From: Paramicrobacterium sp051513965
Lineage (GTDB): Bacteria > Actinomycetota > Actinomycetes > Actinomycetales > Microbacteriaceae
Direction: 5' to 3'
Assembly (NCBI RefSeq): GCF_051513965.1
Contig: NZ_CP195847.1
Span: 2,604,001-2,668,000, forward strand
DNA: 64,000 nt
Positions 32,810-41,491 of this stretch are shown piece by piece. The notes under the pieces were generated by a model. That model ran no database searches and was not told the origin of the DNA. It saw only the letters and a list, made by a program, of their open reading frames with translations. How positions within the stretch are numbered: position 1 is the first letter of the stretch; every line of letters begins with the position of its first letter. Made by a program: the position numbers and the translations under genes.

Positions 32810-34201
32810 ATGACGCTGGTTGCGGGAATCGACTCATCCACTCAGAGCTGCAAAGTGGTCGTGCGTGACGCCGACACGGGGACGCTCGTGCGCAAAGGTC
32901 GGGCCGCGCACCCAGACGGAACAGAGGTCGCCCCGGAGAAGTGGTTCGACGCGATGCTGAAGGCTATCGCCGAGGCCGGTGGTCTCGACGATGTCGCCGC
33001 GGTGAGCGTCGCCGCCCAACAGCACGGCATGGTCGCGCTGGACCACACCGGAGAGGTCATCCGTGATGCACTGCTCTGGAACGACACGCGAAGTGCTCCG
33101 CAGGCGGCCACTCTCATCGATGAGGTCGGGGGCGCCGAGGCCTACGTGCGCCGAAGCGGGATCGTTCCGGTCGCTTCGTTCACAGCGACGAAACTCCGCT
33201 GGCTTCGAGAGAACGAACCGCACAACGCGGAGCGCGTCGCAGCCGTCGCGCTCCCACACGATTGGCTGACCTGGCGATTGCGCGGCTACGGGCCAGGAGC
33301 GCCCCGAGGCGGCGACCTGGACGCACTCACGACCGATCGTTCAGACGCATCGGGAACTGCCTACTGGTCTCCCGCTGGGCGCTACGATCGTGAACTCCTC
33401 GAGCTGGCGCTCGGACACAGCGCCGTGCTGCCGCGCGTACTCGGCCCTGGCGAGCGCGCCGATGTGACGGACGGCACCGTCTTCGGCGCGGGTGCCGGAG
33501 ACAATGCGGGCGCCGCCCTCGGCCTGGATGCCGGAGTGGGCGACGTTGTGATCTCAATCGGGACGAGCGGCACGGTCTTCGCGGTCACGCCGGACCCGGT
33601 CTTCGACGCCACGGGGACGATCGCGGGCTTCGCGGACGCGACGGGGCGTTTTCTCCCCCTCGTGGCGACGCTCAACGCCGCCCGCGTGCTCGACACGGTG
33701 GCGGAGCTTCTCGGCGTCAGCCACGCGCAGCTGGCCGAGCTGTCCCTCCACACGGAGCCCGGGTCGCAGGGTCTCGTTCTTCAGCCCTATTTCGAGGGTG
33801 AGCGCACCCCGAACCTCCCCGACGCAACTGCCACCCTGTTCGGTATGACAATGGCGTCGACGTCGCGCGCTAACCTCGCTCGAGCTGCGATCGAGGGGAT
33901 GCTCTGCGGCCTCGCCGCCGGAGTGGAGGCGGTCGAGCGGCGCGGGGTCACCGCCGAGAGGCTGCTCCTCGTCGGCGGCGCGGCGCAGAACCACGCTGTG
34001 CAGGCGATCGCGGCGCAGGTGTTCCGACGCCCGATCACCGTGCCGACTCCCGGAGAGTACGTGGCGGATGGCGCAGCGCGCCAGGCGGCATGGGCGCTCA
34101 CCGGGGTGCAGCCGTCGTGGCCCGTGCAGATCGCCGCTCAGCCGGCATCCGACCACCGCCCGATCATCACCGAGCAGTACGAGGCCCGCCGGATCGATTG
34201 A
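32810..34201 (+). CDS. xylB: Xylulokinase (FGGY family)
   Basis: A 463-residue FGGY carbohydrate kinase. LVAGIDSSTQSCKVVV is the first phosphate-binding strand, AVSVAAQQHGMVALD and LLWNDTRS are typical of xylulokinases, and the second ATPase lobe has VVISIGTSGTVFAVT and LLLVGGAAQNHAVQAIA. It phosphorylates D-xylulose to D-xylulose-5-phosphate for the pentose phosphate pathway. With the polyol dehydrogenase it completes a D-arabinitol (or xylitol) route. AAAGGT lies before the ATG. Confidence 0.93.
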   Translation: MTLVAGIDSSTQSCKVVVRDADTGTLVRKGRAAHPDGTEVAPEKWFDAMLKAIAEAGGLDDVAAVSVAAQQHGMVALDHTGEVIRDALLWNDTRSAPQAATLIDEVGGAEAYVRRSGIVPVASFTATKLRWLRENEPHNAERVAAVALPHDWLTWRLRGYGPGAPRGGDLDALTTDRSDASGTAYWSPAGRYDRELLELALGHSAVLPRVLGPGERADVTDGTVFGAGAGDNAGAALGLDAGVGDVVISIGTSGTVFAVTPDPVFDATGTIAGFADATGRFLPLVATLNAARVLDTVAELLGVSHAQLAELSLHTEPGSQGLVLQPYFEGERTPNLPDATATLFGMTMASTSRANLARAAIEGMLCGLAAGVEAVERRGVTAERLLLVGGAAQNHAVQAIAAQVFRRPITVPTPGEYVADGAARQAAWALTGVQPSWPVQIAAQPASDHRPIITEQYEARRID

Positions 34202-34211
34202 TCGCTCCGCC

Positions 34212-35177
34212 TCAGAGGGCGACCGGCTGCCCCGCCTCCGCGGCCTGGTACGCGGCCAGCACGACCTCGACGACGTGGCGCGCGTGCTCCACTGAGACGG
34301 AGGGCTGCACGCCCGCGATCGCCGCCGCGAAGTCGCTCAGCTCGGCGGTGAACGCCGCTTCGACGGGGTCGCCCTCCGGCTCCCACAGCGTCCTCGTGTA
34401 GCCCTCGACGTGCGAGCGCGTTCCGCGGTTCGGGTCGGCGACGATGACGCCGCTCTCCCCCACGATCACGAGTTCGTCCGAGTACTCGGGCGCGTCAGAG
34501 ACGATGGTGATGGATGCCGTCGAGCCGTTCTGCAGCTGCAGGTGAAGCATCCCGTCTGTCTCGACCCCGGCGTCGTGCCGCCCGACCGTGTTCGCGCTCA
34601 CGGCGCTCGTCCACGAGCCCGCCAACCACATCGTGCGGTCGACGCAGTGCGCGCCGATGTTCATGAGCGCGCCGCCGCCCGCGATGAGCTTCGAGAAGAA
34701 CCAGCCGGATCGGCCTCCCGGCCGGTAGTCGGTGGTGCGGTAGTCACGCAGCAGGATGGGTTGGCCGATCTCCCCCTCCGCGATCGCCGCGGCGGCCGCA
34801 AGCTTGTCAGGCATGTAGTGCTGGATGTGCCCGATCATGAGCGTCGTCGAATGCTCGGCCGCGGCCTGCATCATCCGGTCGCACTCCTCGAGGGAGATCG
34901 CCATGGGCTTCTCGACGAGGGTGTGCAGCCCCGCCTCGGCGGCCTCGACCATCATCGGGGCGTGCAGTGCGTGAGGCGTGTTGACGATGACGGCATCGAC
35001 TGTTCCGCTCGCGTAGAGCTCGCGGTGGTCGCCGAAGACGGCGGCGCCCTCGGGAGCGACCGCTCGGGCGGCATCCTCATTCACATCGCACACGGCGGCG
35101 AGCTCGAACCCGAGCTCTCGCGCGGCTGTCGCATAGTAGGGGGCGACGGCGCCCGCGCCGATGAGTCCGATGCGCAT
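34212..35177 (-). CDS. Gfo/Idh/MocA family NAD(P)-dependent oxidoreductase
   Basis: A 321-residue sugar or inositol dehydrogenase-like enzyme. The N-terminal Rossmann motif GLIGAGAVAPYYA is at residues 4-16, and EKPMAISLEECDRM contains the family EKP motif. The C-terminal half is the (alpha/beta) substrate domain. The ATG at 35175-35177 has GGAGG nine bases upstream; the longer frame is not needed. It converges on the xylulokinase gene with ten bases between them, so it may serve sugar metabolism, but the substrate is unknown. Confidence 0.9.
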   Translation of the reverse strand: MRIGLIGAGAVAPYYATAARELGFELAAVCDVNEDAARAVAPEGAAVFGDHRELYASGTVDAVIVNTPHALHAPMMVEAAEAGLHTLVEKPMAISLEECDRMMQAAAEHSTTLMIGHIQHYMPDKLAAAAAIAEGEIGQPILLRDYRTTDYRPGGRSGWFFSKLIAGGGALMNIGAHCVDRTMWLAGSWTSAVSANTVGRHDAGVETDGMLHLQLQNGSTASITIVSDAPEYSDELVIVGESGVIVADPNRGTRSHVEGYTRTLWEPEGDPVEAAFTAELSDFAAAIAGVQPSVSVEHARHVVEVVLAAYQAAEAGQPVAL

Positions 35178-35254
35178 CTGAGGTTCCCTCCGGGGTCGGG
35201 TGTGGAGACCGTCTCTATTCAACCGCAGATATCATTGTGGTGAGGAGGATGGCA

Positions 35255-35638
35255 GTGGTTGGTCCCCGAACTCGCGCTCGCGGCGAACTCGAGCAGGCGG
35301 TCATGGCCGCGCTCTGGCACAGTGCAGAGCCCCTGAGCGCTCGCGACATTCAGGAGGCGCTCACCGGCGAGTGCCCGGCGTACACGACCGTGATCACGAC
35401 GCTCGACCGTCTCGAGAAGAAGGGTCTCGTGACGCGCCAGGCCGAGTCCCCACGCAAGGTACGCTTCTCCCCGACCCGCTCAGAGGTCGAGCACGCCAGC
35501 CACTCCATGATGACGGCCCTCGCCGATGCGGGCGACCGGCGCGCGGCTCTCCTGAAGTTCACGGGCGACCTCGACGACGACGATCTCGAGGCCCTGCGCG
35601 CCGCGGTGAACTCCGCTCGGTCATCGAGGCGGACGTAG
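35255..35638 (+). CDS. BlaI/MecI family repressor
   Basis: A winged-helix repressor of 127 residues: ARGELEQAVMAALWHSAEPLSA starts the domain and YTTVITTLDRLEKKGLVTRQ is the wing region. BlaI proteins are inactivated by proteolysis, usually signalled by the M56 membrane peptidase encoded next. The start is chosen as GTG 35255, six bases after GAGGAGG; ATG 35249 touches that site and GTG 35237 lies upstream of it. TATCAT (35230-35235) is a possible -10, and GAGAC-C-GTCTC (35205-35215) a possible operator. The TAG stop overlaps the next GTG start. Confidence 0.88.
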   Translation: MVGPRTRARGELEQAVMAALWHSAEPLSARDIQEALTGECPAYTTVITTLDRLEKKGLVTRQAESPRKVRFSPTRSEVEHASHSMMTALADAGDRRAALLKFTGDLDDDDLEALRAAVNSARSSRRT

Positions 35639-36453
35639 TGCTTCTCACGGTGGCGCTGCTCGCGGTGTCTGCCGCGCTGATCTTCGTGACGCCGCGCCTT
35701 CTTCGCATGCGGCCGTGGGCCGTGCGGCATCCTCGTCTCTCGCTGTTTCTCTGGTTCGCACTGTTCTGCGCGGGATGCCTGAGCGCGGTCGGCTCGGTCG
35801 TGAGTGCGGTCGTCGGCGGCCTCGAGGTGGGTCATGCGACGGATGCCGTCACCGCGGTCGTTCTCACCGTGACGGCGTGGCTCGGCCTCGGAGCCGTCGG
35901 GTGCACGCTGGCGCTTCTGATCAACTCAGGTGAGCCGATCATGGATGCCGCGCGCGTGCAGCGCCGCGACGTCCTGCCCCACGGCAGCCATCTCGACGAG
36001 CGTCGGTCGCTCACGCTCGCGCGGATTCCCAGCGACGATGTGGTCGCCTGCTCGCTGCCCGGTCGCGAACCGACGATCATCATTCCGACGCGTCTCGAGT
36101 CCGAACTCACTCCGGCTCAGCTTCAGGCCGTGATCGCCCACGAGTTCGCGCACCTCGAGGGGCGCCATCACCTGCTCAAGCGCATCGCCGCCGTGAATGC
36201 GGCCTGCCTCCCGCGGCGCCTGCGCGTCGGCCGTGAGTTTCTGAGAGCCGTGACCCTCCTGCTTGAGCTGGCTGCGGACGATGCCGCCGCCCGCCAGGCC
36301 GGCGCGGTGCACCTCGCGAACGCTCTCGCCCGCATCGGCGAGCTCGTCGGCGACCCCACGATGGTGATGCGCGCCGAGCGGCTCACCACTCGGTCGTGGC
36401 CCGCCGCGCGCCGCTGCGAGGTGCCGAGCGCGATCAGAATCCGCACCCTGTGA
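35638..36453 (+). CDS. M56 family membrane metallopeptidase (BlaR-like)
   Basis: A 271-residue protein with about three or four membrane spans (the first at residues 1-20, others near 35-60 and 75-100) and then a cytoplasmic metallopeptidase domain with HEFAHLEGRHH, the HExxH zinc motif, followed by a conserved glutamate (LELAADDAAA). It is probably the protease partner of the BlaI repressor. There is no penicillin-binding sensor domain. The GTG start overlaps the blaI-like stop by one base. Such pairs in actinobacteria often control copper or cytochrome genes; a copper cluster lies about 5 kb away, which is only suggestive. Confidence 0.87.
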   Translation: MLLTVALLAVSAALIFVTPRLLRMRPWAVRHPRLSLFLWFALFCAGCLSAVGSVVSAVVGGLEVGHATDAVTAVVLTVTAWLGLGAVGCTLALLINSGEPIMDAARVQRRDVLPHGSHLDERRSLTLARIPSDDVVACSLPGREPTIIIPTRLESELTPAQLQAVIAHEFAHLEGRHHLLKRIAAVNAACLPRRLRVGREFLRAVTLLLELAADDAAARQAGAVHLANALARIGELVGDPTMVMRAERLTTRSWPAARRCEVPSAIRIRTL

Positions 36454-36552
36454 TCGCCGACGCAACTCGATAGGCTGGGCGAAAGCCGGTGCCTCCCGCA
36501 ATAGAATCCTGCGCTGCGCGGAGGTCGACGGCTCGGAGCGAAGGAGAGGCGC

Positions 36553-37227
36553 ATGCCGAAGGTGATCCCGAGCGCGTCGGAGCGTGCCTACGAGAAGATC
36601 CGCCGTGAGATCCTCGACGGCACGCACGCGCCCGGCACGATGCTCGGCGAAGCCGCTCTCGCGAGCAGCCTCGGCGTGAGTCGCACGCCCGTCCGCGTCG
36701 CGCTCGCCCGCCTGCAGGACGAAGGCTGGATCACCGTGTATCCGAAACGCGGGGCTCTCGTCATGGGGCTCTCGGATGCCGCGGTCGCCGATCTCGCCGA
36801 TGCACGCTACGTTCTCGAGACCACGGCCGTCGACCGCGCTCCTGACGCGCTGCGCCGTGAGCTCGCCGACTCGCTCGACGCGTCCATCGCCGAGCAGCGG
36901 GACGCCTTCCGCGACGACGATCTGCCTCGGTTCGTCGAGCTGACGCTGCAGTTCCACCGCGGATTCGTGCAGTCGGGCGGCAACAGCGTTCTGCTCGAAC
37001 TGTACGATCGCCTGTCGGACCGCCATCGGTTCATGCTCTTCGCCTCAAGCGACCGTCTGCGTGAGCGCCGCTCCGAGATCATCGACGAGCATTGTCAGCT
37101 GGCCGAGCACCTGCGTGCCGGCAACGTCGCGGCGTTCGCCGCGGTGCTCCGTGGGCACATCGCCGAAGTCCCGGCCGAGCGCACCGTCACCCTGTCGGCT
37201 GTCGCGGCGACCGCTTCCGTGGAATAA
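36553..37227 (+). CDS. GntR family regulator with FCD domain
   Basis: A 224-residue FadR-subfamily regulator. The GntR helix-turn-helix is at about 10-75 (AYEKIRREILDGTHAPGTML; SLGVSRTPVRVALARLQDEG), followed by an all-helical FCD ligand domain with conserved His/Asp positions (RFVELTLQFHRGFVQSGGN; HCQLAEHLRAG). Such proteins bind small organic acids. GAAGGAGAGG lies before the ATG. It converges on the CPVC membrane protein gene, so its regulated genes are not obvious from position. Confidence 0.9.
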   Translation: MPKVIPSASERAYEKIRREILDGTHAPGTMLGEAALASSLGVSRTPVRVALARLQDEGWITVYPKRGALVMGLSDAAVADLADARYVLETTAVDRAPDALRRELADSLDASIAEQRDAFRDDDLPRFVELTLQFHRGFVQSGGNSVLLELYDRLSDRHRFMLFASSDRLRERRSEIIDEHCQLAEHLRAGNVAAFAAVLRGHIAEVPAERTVTLSAVAATASVE

Positions 37228-37236
37228 CCACCACCG

Positions 37237-37722
37237 TCAGGTCCCAGGCTTCGGCAGTGGGCAGCGCCGCTCCCGAATCACGCGCATCACGAACGCGACC
37301 GCGAGCAGCGCGATGGAGCTGCCCGCAAGATACGGCTGGATCGGCTCGAAGTACTGCAACGCGCCGGCATAGCCGAGCGCGAGCAGAACGAGCTTGTTGC
37401 AGACGGGGCAACCCACGGCGAAGAACGTCACGAGCCCTCCACCGATGCCCCATGCTCCCCCGCTGCGTTCCGCGGTGTCTTTGCGCGCAACGTACGTCGC
37501 CGCGACGAGGCCCGCGAGCACCGCGTTCACGATCAGCACGGGCCATGCCCACCATGTCGGTGGCACGTCGCGCGTGAACAGCGGCGTGTCGATGAGGTCC
37601 GTCGGCACCGCCACCACGAGCACGGTCGCGAGGGCTCCGATGAGCGCGGTGATCCACCGTCGCGCCTGCCATGTCCGCAGCTCCTGCACGAACGTCCGTG
37701 TGCCCTCGACCGCGGTCGTCAT
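37237..37722 (-). CDS. Membrane protein with in-membrane CPVC motif
   Basis: 161 residues with about four membrane spans. GGLVTFFAVGCPVCNKLVLL places a CxxC motif inside a hydrophobic segment near residues 98-117, and a later RRCPLPKP tail carries a third cysteine. I do not recognise a named family. The gene overlaps the CcdA-like gene by four bases and completes a three-gene set with a DsbA-like protein, so it probably takes part in thiol-disulfide or electron transfer across the membrane. A metal-handling role is an alternative reading. Confidence 0.72.
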   Translation of the reverse strand: MTTAVEGTRTFVQELRTWQARRWITALIGALATVLVVAVPTDLIDTPLFTRDVPPTWWAWPVLIVNAVLAGLVAATYVARKDTAERSGGAWGIGGGLVTFFAVGCPVCNKLVLLALGYAGALQYFEPIQPYLAGSSIALLAVAFVMRVIRERRCPLPKPGT

Positions 37723-38561
37723 ACCTTCTCCCGTTCTGCGTCTGAGGCGCGGTGGCGTGACACCATTCGCGCGGCGATGACGACCGCTGCGATCACAACG
37801 ACCGCGGCGACGATGAACCATGCGTTCGGAATCGACTGCGACAGTGAGCTCACCCAGGACTCGGCCCGGTACTGCGTCTCGACGGTGACGATGCCACCGA
37901 GGTTGGCCGTGCCGTTCGTGACGAGCAGGAGAATGCCGATCGCCACCGTGAGCGCGCCCGAGACGATCAGCGACCAGGCGTTCTGCCAGCGCCCGATCCG
38001 CAGCATCCGCGGCCGCATGATGCGCGCCATGCGCGGCCCAAGGCTCCGCCAGGCGAGCGCGAGGGCGAACAGCGGCACGACCATGCCCAGCGCGTAGAAC
38101 CCCAGCATCACTCCTCCGTAGAGCGCGTTTCCACCGAGCGCGGCCACCATGAGCACCGACCCGAGGATCGGCCCGGCGCACACTCCCGCGACCGCGTAGA
38201 CGGCGCCGAGGAAGAACACTGACACCGCCGAGGTCCGATCCCCGCTCGCACTGTCGCGCCGGCTCAGGCCGGGAATCGGGATGCCGAGAAGCTGCACGAG
38301 CCCCGCAACGATCACGACACCCGCCGCGATCGCCACGAGCATCTCGCGGTTGTCTGTGACGAGGGAGCCGAGACTCGCCGAAAAGACTCCGAGCGGAACG
38401 AGCGTCACCAGCAACCCGCCGAAGAACTGGAGCGTGCGCACCAGAATCGCGAGCGGAGCCGCGAAGGCGTACGCGAAGAAGGCCGGCAGCAGCATGACCG
38501 AGCAGGGGCTCAGAAGTGCGAGGATGCCGCCGAGAAATGCGCCCGCATAGCCGATGTCCAT
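37719..38561 (-). CDS. CcdA/DsbD-like thiol-disulfide membrane protein
   Basis: 280 residues with about six spans. LALLSPCSVMLLPAFFAYAF in the first span and VAGVCAGPILGSVLMVAALG in the fourth carry the paired cysteines with nearby prolines or glycines that define CcdA-type electron carriers. It would move reducing equivalents from cytoplasmic thioredoxin to the outside, feeding the DsbA-like protein or cytochrome c maturation. The gene starts one base after the DsbA-like stop and overlaps the CPVC gene. The ATG at 38559-38561 fits the first span; the upstream open frame overlaps its neighbour. Confidence 0.87.
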   Translation of the reverse strand: MDIGYAGAFLGGILALLSPCSVMLLPAFFAYAFAAPLAILVRTLQFFGGLLVTLVPLGVFSASLGSLVTDNREMLVAIAAGVVIVAGLVQLLGIPIPGLSRRDSASGDRTSAVSVFFLGAVYAVAGVCAGPILGSVLMVAALGGNALYGGVMLGFYALGMVVPLFALALAWRSLGPRMARIMRPRMLRIGRWQNAWSLIVSGALTVAIGILLLVTNGTANLGGIVTVETQYRAESWVSSLSQSIPNAWFIVAAVVVIAAVVIAARMVSRHRASDAEREKV

Positions 38562-38562
38562 G

Positions 38563-39318
38563 TCACTTCCCCTCTGCCGCGGCGAGCTCACTCTCGATCG
38601 CCTGCTCGAACGCTTCGTAAGGCTGAGCGCCGACGAGCGGCGTGTTTCCGACGATGAAGATCGGTGTGCTCGAGACTCCGATGGACTGCGCCTCCTCAGC
38701 ATCCTTCTGCACGGCGGCTCTCAACTCGTCATTCTCGAGATCGGCTGTGAATTGGTCGATGTCGGGCACTCCGACCTGCTTGGCGAACTCGATGAGCCTC
38801 TCTCTCGGCAGATCGATGTGCGATCGCGCTGGGGCTTCGGCGTAGACGGCCTCGTTGAACTCCCAGAACTTGCCCTGCTCTCCTGCCGCCCGCCCGGCGA
38901 TGGCGGCCAGCTCGGACTCCTCGCCGAAGATCGGGAAGTCTCTCCATTCGAAGCGGACCTTGCCGGTCTCGACGTAGTTCTCGATGATCTGCGGCATCGT
39001 GTCGCGCGACACGACCGCGCAGTACGGACACCGGTAGTCCGAGTACTCGACGATCACGACGGGTGCGTCAACGTCGCCCATCGCTGTGACGTCGCCCTCG
39101 GCGCGCCGCGCGACGTCGAACGTCATCTCCTCCGCACTGGACTCCTGCCCGCTCTCCGGCTGCCGCTCCGACGCGCTCTGCGAGGGCTGTGTCCCCACGA
39201 TGACCGCGACCACGATGAGCACTAGGCTCGCTATCGCGAGCGCCCAGGGCCAGATCGGGAGCTTTCCCGTTCGGGCGGGCGCCGGAGCCGGCTTACGGTG
39301 TTGCCGCGGGCGTGCCAT
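38563..39318 (-). CDS. DsbA family membrane-anchored thioredoxin-like protein
   Basis: 251 residues: a positively charged N-terminus, one membrane anchor at about 24-44, a polar linker, and then a DsbA domain with the redox centre CPYC (in YSDYRCPYCAVVSR, about residue 96) and the cis-proline segment VSSTPIFIVG near 215. It acts outside the membrane on disulfides of exported proteins. It is the first gene of the redox trio and is divergent from a GntR regulator gene; a perfect 16-base palindrome at 39357-39372 lies between them. Confidence 0.92.
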   Translation of the reverse strand: MARPRQHRKPAPAPARTGKLPIWPWALAIASLVLIVVAVIVGTQPSQSASERQPESGQESSAEEMTFDVARRAEGDVTAMGDVDAPVVIVEYSDYRCPYCAVVSRDTMPQIIENYVETGKVRFEWRDFPIFGEESELAAIAGRAAGEQGKFWEFNEAVYAEAPARSHIDLPRERLIEFAKQVGVPDIDQFTADLENDELRAAVQKDAEEAQSIGVSSTPIFIVGNTPLVGAQPYEAFEQAIESELAAAEGK

Positions 39319-39356
39319 GCAGTACCTCCTGAGCGTGTCGACTCCCCACTGTACAT

Positions 39357-39372
39357 AAATGTATATACATTT
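39357..39372. promoter_or_regulatory. Perfect 16-base palindrome, likely GntR operator
   Basis: AAATGTATATACATTT is fully self-complementary and very AT-rich in a GC-rich region. It lies 17 bases before the GntR start codon and 39 bases upstream of the divergent DsbA-like start, where it could control both. The match to GntR/HutC-type operators in size and symmetry is an inference. Confidence 0.65.
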
Positions 39373-39388
39373 TCAAAGGATGGTCAGA

Positions 39389-40123
39389 ATGGCTGAGAGC
39401 GCGAAGCGGATGCCGCGCTGGCGCGAGATCGAGATCGAAATCGATCGGCGCATCGATGCGGGCCACTACGCGGATGCCTTTCCCGGCGAACTCGAGCTCG
39501 CGGAGGAGTTCTCCGTGAGCCGCGGCACGATGCGCACCGCCCTCCGCCGCCTGCGCGAATCCGGGCGCATCGTCGCCGCACGCGGGCGTCGCCCCCGCAT
39601 CACCACAACTCGCACAACGTCCTCGTACGGCGCGATCTACAGCCTCCACGAGGTCGTGACCGCGTCGGGGTCGCGGCAGCAGAGCACCGTGCTCGACCAG
39701 TCGACGGTCACGGATCCTGATGTCGCCGCGAAGCTGGGGCTCGACGACGCGACGTTCTTCTACCTCTCCCGCGTGCGATGGGCTGACGAGAGCCCGATCG
39801 CACTCGACGAGATCTGGTGCCCCATCGCGGTCGCGGAACCACTGCTCGCCGTCGACTTCCGCGACACCGCGTTCTACAAGGAGCTTCGAGACCGCTGCGG
39901 AATCACGGTCAGCGGCGGCGAGGAGGAGCTTCAGGCCGCGAACGCGACGCAGCCGCAGGCCGAGCTGCTGCAGTGCGACCCCGGCGCCGCCCTGCTCCAC
40001 ATCACGCGTGTCGCCCGCGATGACGCGCAGAACGTGGAGTTCCGTCGCACCGACATCCTCGGCAGCCGCTTCACGGTGACGACCCCGTTTGCGACGAGCG
40101 GCCCGAACCGGTCGCATTCGTAA
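39389..40123 (+). CDS. GntR family regulator with UTRA domain
   Basis: A 244-residue HutC-subfamily regulator. The GntR winged helix is at about 8-72 (FPGELELAEEFSVSRGTMRT), then a UTRA ligand-binding domain (LDDATFFYLSRVRWADESPI; EELQAANATQPQAELLQC; FRRTDILGSRFTVT). The ATG at 39389 is preferred because AAAGGA lies eight bases upstream; earlier in-frame ATGs overlap the palindromic operator. The TAA stop is the first codon of another palindrome (40121-40151) that precedes the MFS transporter gene, so the regulator probably controls itself and that transporter. Confidence 0.9.
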   Translation: MAESAKRMPRWREIEIEIDRRIDAGHYADAFPGELELAEEFSVSRGTMRTALRRLRESGRIVAARGRRPRITTTRTTSSYGAIYSLHEVVTASGSRQQSTVLDQSTVTDPDVAAKLGLDDATFFYLSRVRWADESPIALDEIWCPIAVAEPLLAVDFRDTAFYKELRDRCGITVSGGEEELQAANATQPQAELLQCDPGAALLHITRVARDDAQNVEFRRTDILGSRFTVTTPFATSGPNRSHS

Positions 40124-40151
40124 TCTAGGATACATCTTGTATCCTAGATTA
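40121..40151. promoter_or_regulatory. 31-base palindrome overlapping the GntR stop codon
   Basis: The arms TAATCTAGGATACA and TGTATCCTAGATTA (14 bases, perfect) are separated by TCT. It begins at the TAA stop of the GntR gene and lies 54 bases before the MFS gene. The AT-rich arms lack the GC stem and T-run of a terminator, so an operator for the transporter gene is favoured, with TAGATT (40145-40150) as a possible -10. Confidence 0.6.
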
Positions 40152-40204
40152 CCGTCACTTTCCCGAGTTCTGGAAAACCTCATCGATCTCGATTCGAGAA
40201 GACC

Positions 40205-41491
40205 ATGATCCACAGACTGCAGACCGCGCATTCACCGAGAGACGAGGCACCCTCCGCCATTCAGAAGCGCACGGTCGGTGTGCTCGTCTTCATGCAGGTC
40301 ATCGGCACCGTCGGCGTGGGAGTCGCACCGTCGATCGGCGTACTCCTCGCGGGCGAGGTGACGCAGAACGAGGCGTGGGCCGGGCTCGCCCGCACCGCGA
40401 GCACACTCGGCGCCGCACTCCTTGGCCTACCGCTCGGCAGCCTCGCCGCGCGCTACGGGCGCCGGTTCGCACTCTCGAGCGGCTGGTGGATCGCCGCCGC
40501 CGGCAGCACGCTCTTGGTGTTCGCAGCACAGTGGAACCTCGTCGTCCCCCTGTTCGTCGGGCTTCTCCTCATCGGAGCAGGCTCCGCCGTGAGTCTGCAG
40601 GCGCGCTTCGCGGCGACCGATCTTGCGGCGCCGCAGCACCGCGGAAAGTCACTCGCTCTGATCGTGTGGGTCGGCACGATCGGCTCGGTGCTCGGCCCCA
40701 ACCTCGGCGTCCCCGGCGAAGCGATCGCGGCACACACGGGCCTCACCGTCTACGCGGGCGCCTTCCTCATCGCGGCGATCTGCCTGGCTGCGGCCGGACT
40801 CATCGTGTTCGCGCTTCTCCGACCCGACCCGCTTCTCGTGCTGCGCGAGCAGACAGAGCAGACGGATGCCGCTCCCCAGCGTGCCCCTCGACTGAAGCTC
40901 ATGTTCGCCGAGGTCCGCGCCAACCGACCGGCGCGCTACGCGGTCGTCGCGATTCTCACCGCCCAGATCGTGATGGCCGCGATCATGACGATGACACCCG
41001 TGCACATCGCGAACACGGGCGGGTCGATCACGATCGTCGGAATCACGATCAGCCTTCACATCGCCGGGATGTACGGCCTGTCGCCGCTCGTCGGTCTTCT
41101 CGCCGACCGTTTCGGACCACGAGCCACGATCGGCGTCGGCATCCTCATCTTCATCGCGTCGCTCACAGCCGGAGCGCTCTGGCCGGGCGACACCGGATGG
41201 ATCATCACGTCACTCATCCTGCTCGGCCTCGGCTGGTCGTTCGTCAACGTCGCCGGGTCCGCGCTGTTCAGCACCGCCGTGTCACCAGAGAGCCGCGCCA
41301 CCGCGCAGGGCGGTGTCGACGCACTGTCGAACCTGTGCGGCGCTGTCGCCGCCTTCGCGGCCGGCCCTCTGCTCGTGATCAGCAGCTTCTCCGCGCTGTC
41401 GCTGCTCGCGATGGTCGCGCTCGTTCCCCTCGCGGCCCTCACCGTCACCCGACGTGCAGATGCGGGTCAGAGTTCGCCAGCAGCCCACTGA
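40205..41491 (+). CDS. MFS family transporter
   Basis: A 428-residue major-facilitator protein with about twelve spans. GLPLGSLAARYGRRFALSSG is the loop 2-3 motif (G-x-L-a-x-R-x-G-R-R), and VGLLADRFGPRATIGVGI the matching motif in the second half. It is likely a drug or metabolite exporter; the substrate is unknown. It follows the GntR/UTRA regulator gene and its 31-base palindrome. The last 47 bases overlap the 3' end of the convergent CopD-like gene. Confidence 0.88.
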   Translation: MIHRLQTAHSPRDEAPSAIQKRTVGVLVFMQVIGTVGVGVAPSIGVLLAGEVTQNEAWAGLARTASTLGAALLGLPLGSLAARYGRRFALSSGWWIAAAGSTLLVFAAQWNLVVPLFVGLLLIGAGSAVSLQARFAATDLAAPQHRGKSLALIVWVGTIGSVLGPNLGVPGEAIAAHTGLTVYAGAFLIAAICLAAAGLIVFALLRPDPLLVLREQTEQTDAAPQRAPRLKLMFAEVRANRPARYAVVAILTAQIVMAAIMTMTPVHIANTGGSITIVGITISLHIAGMYGLSPLVGLLADRFGPRATIGVGILIFIASLTAGALWPGDTGWIITSLILLGLGWSFVNVAGSALFSTAVSPESRATAQGGVDALSNLCGAVAAFAAGPLLVISSFSALSLLAMVALVPLAALTVTRRADAGQSSPAAH

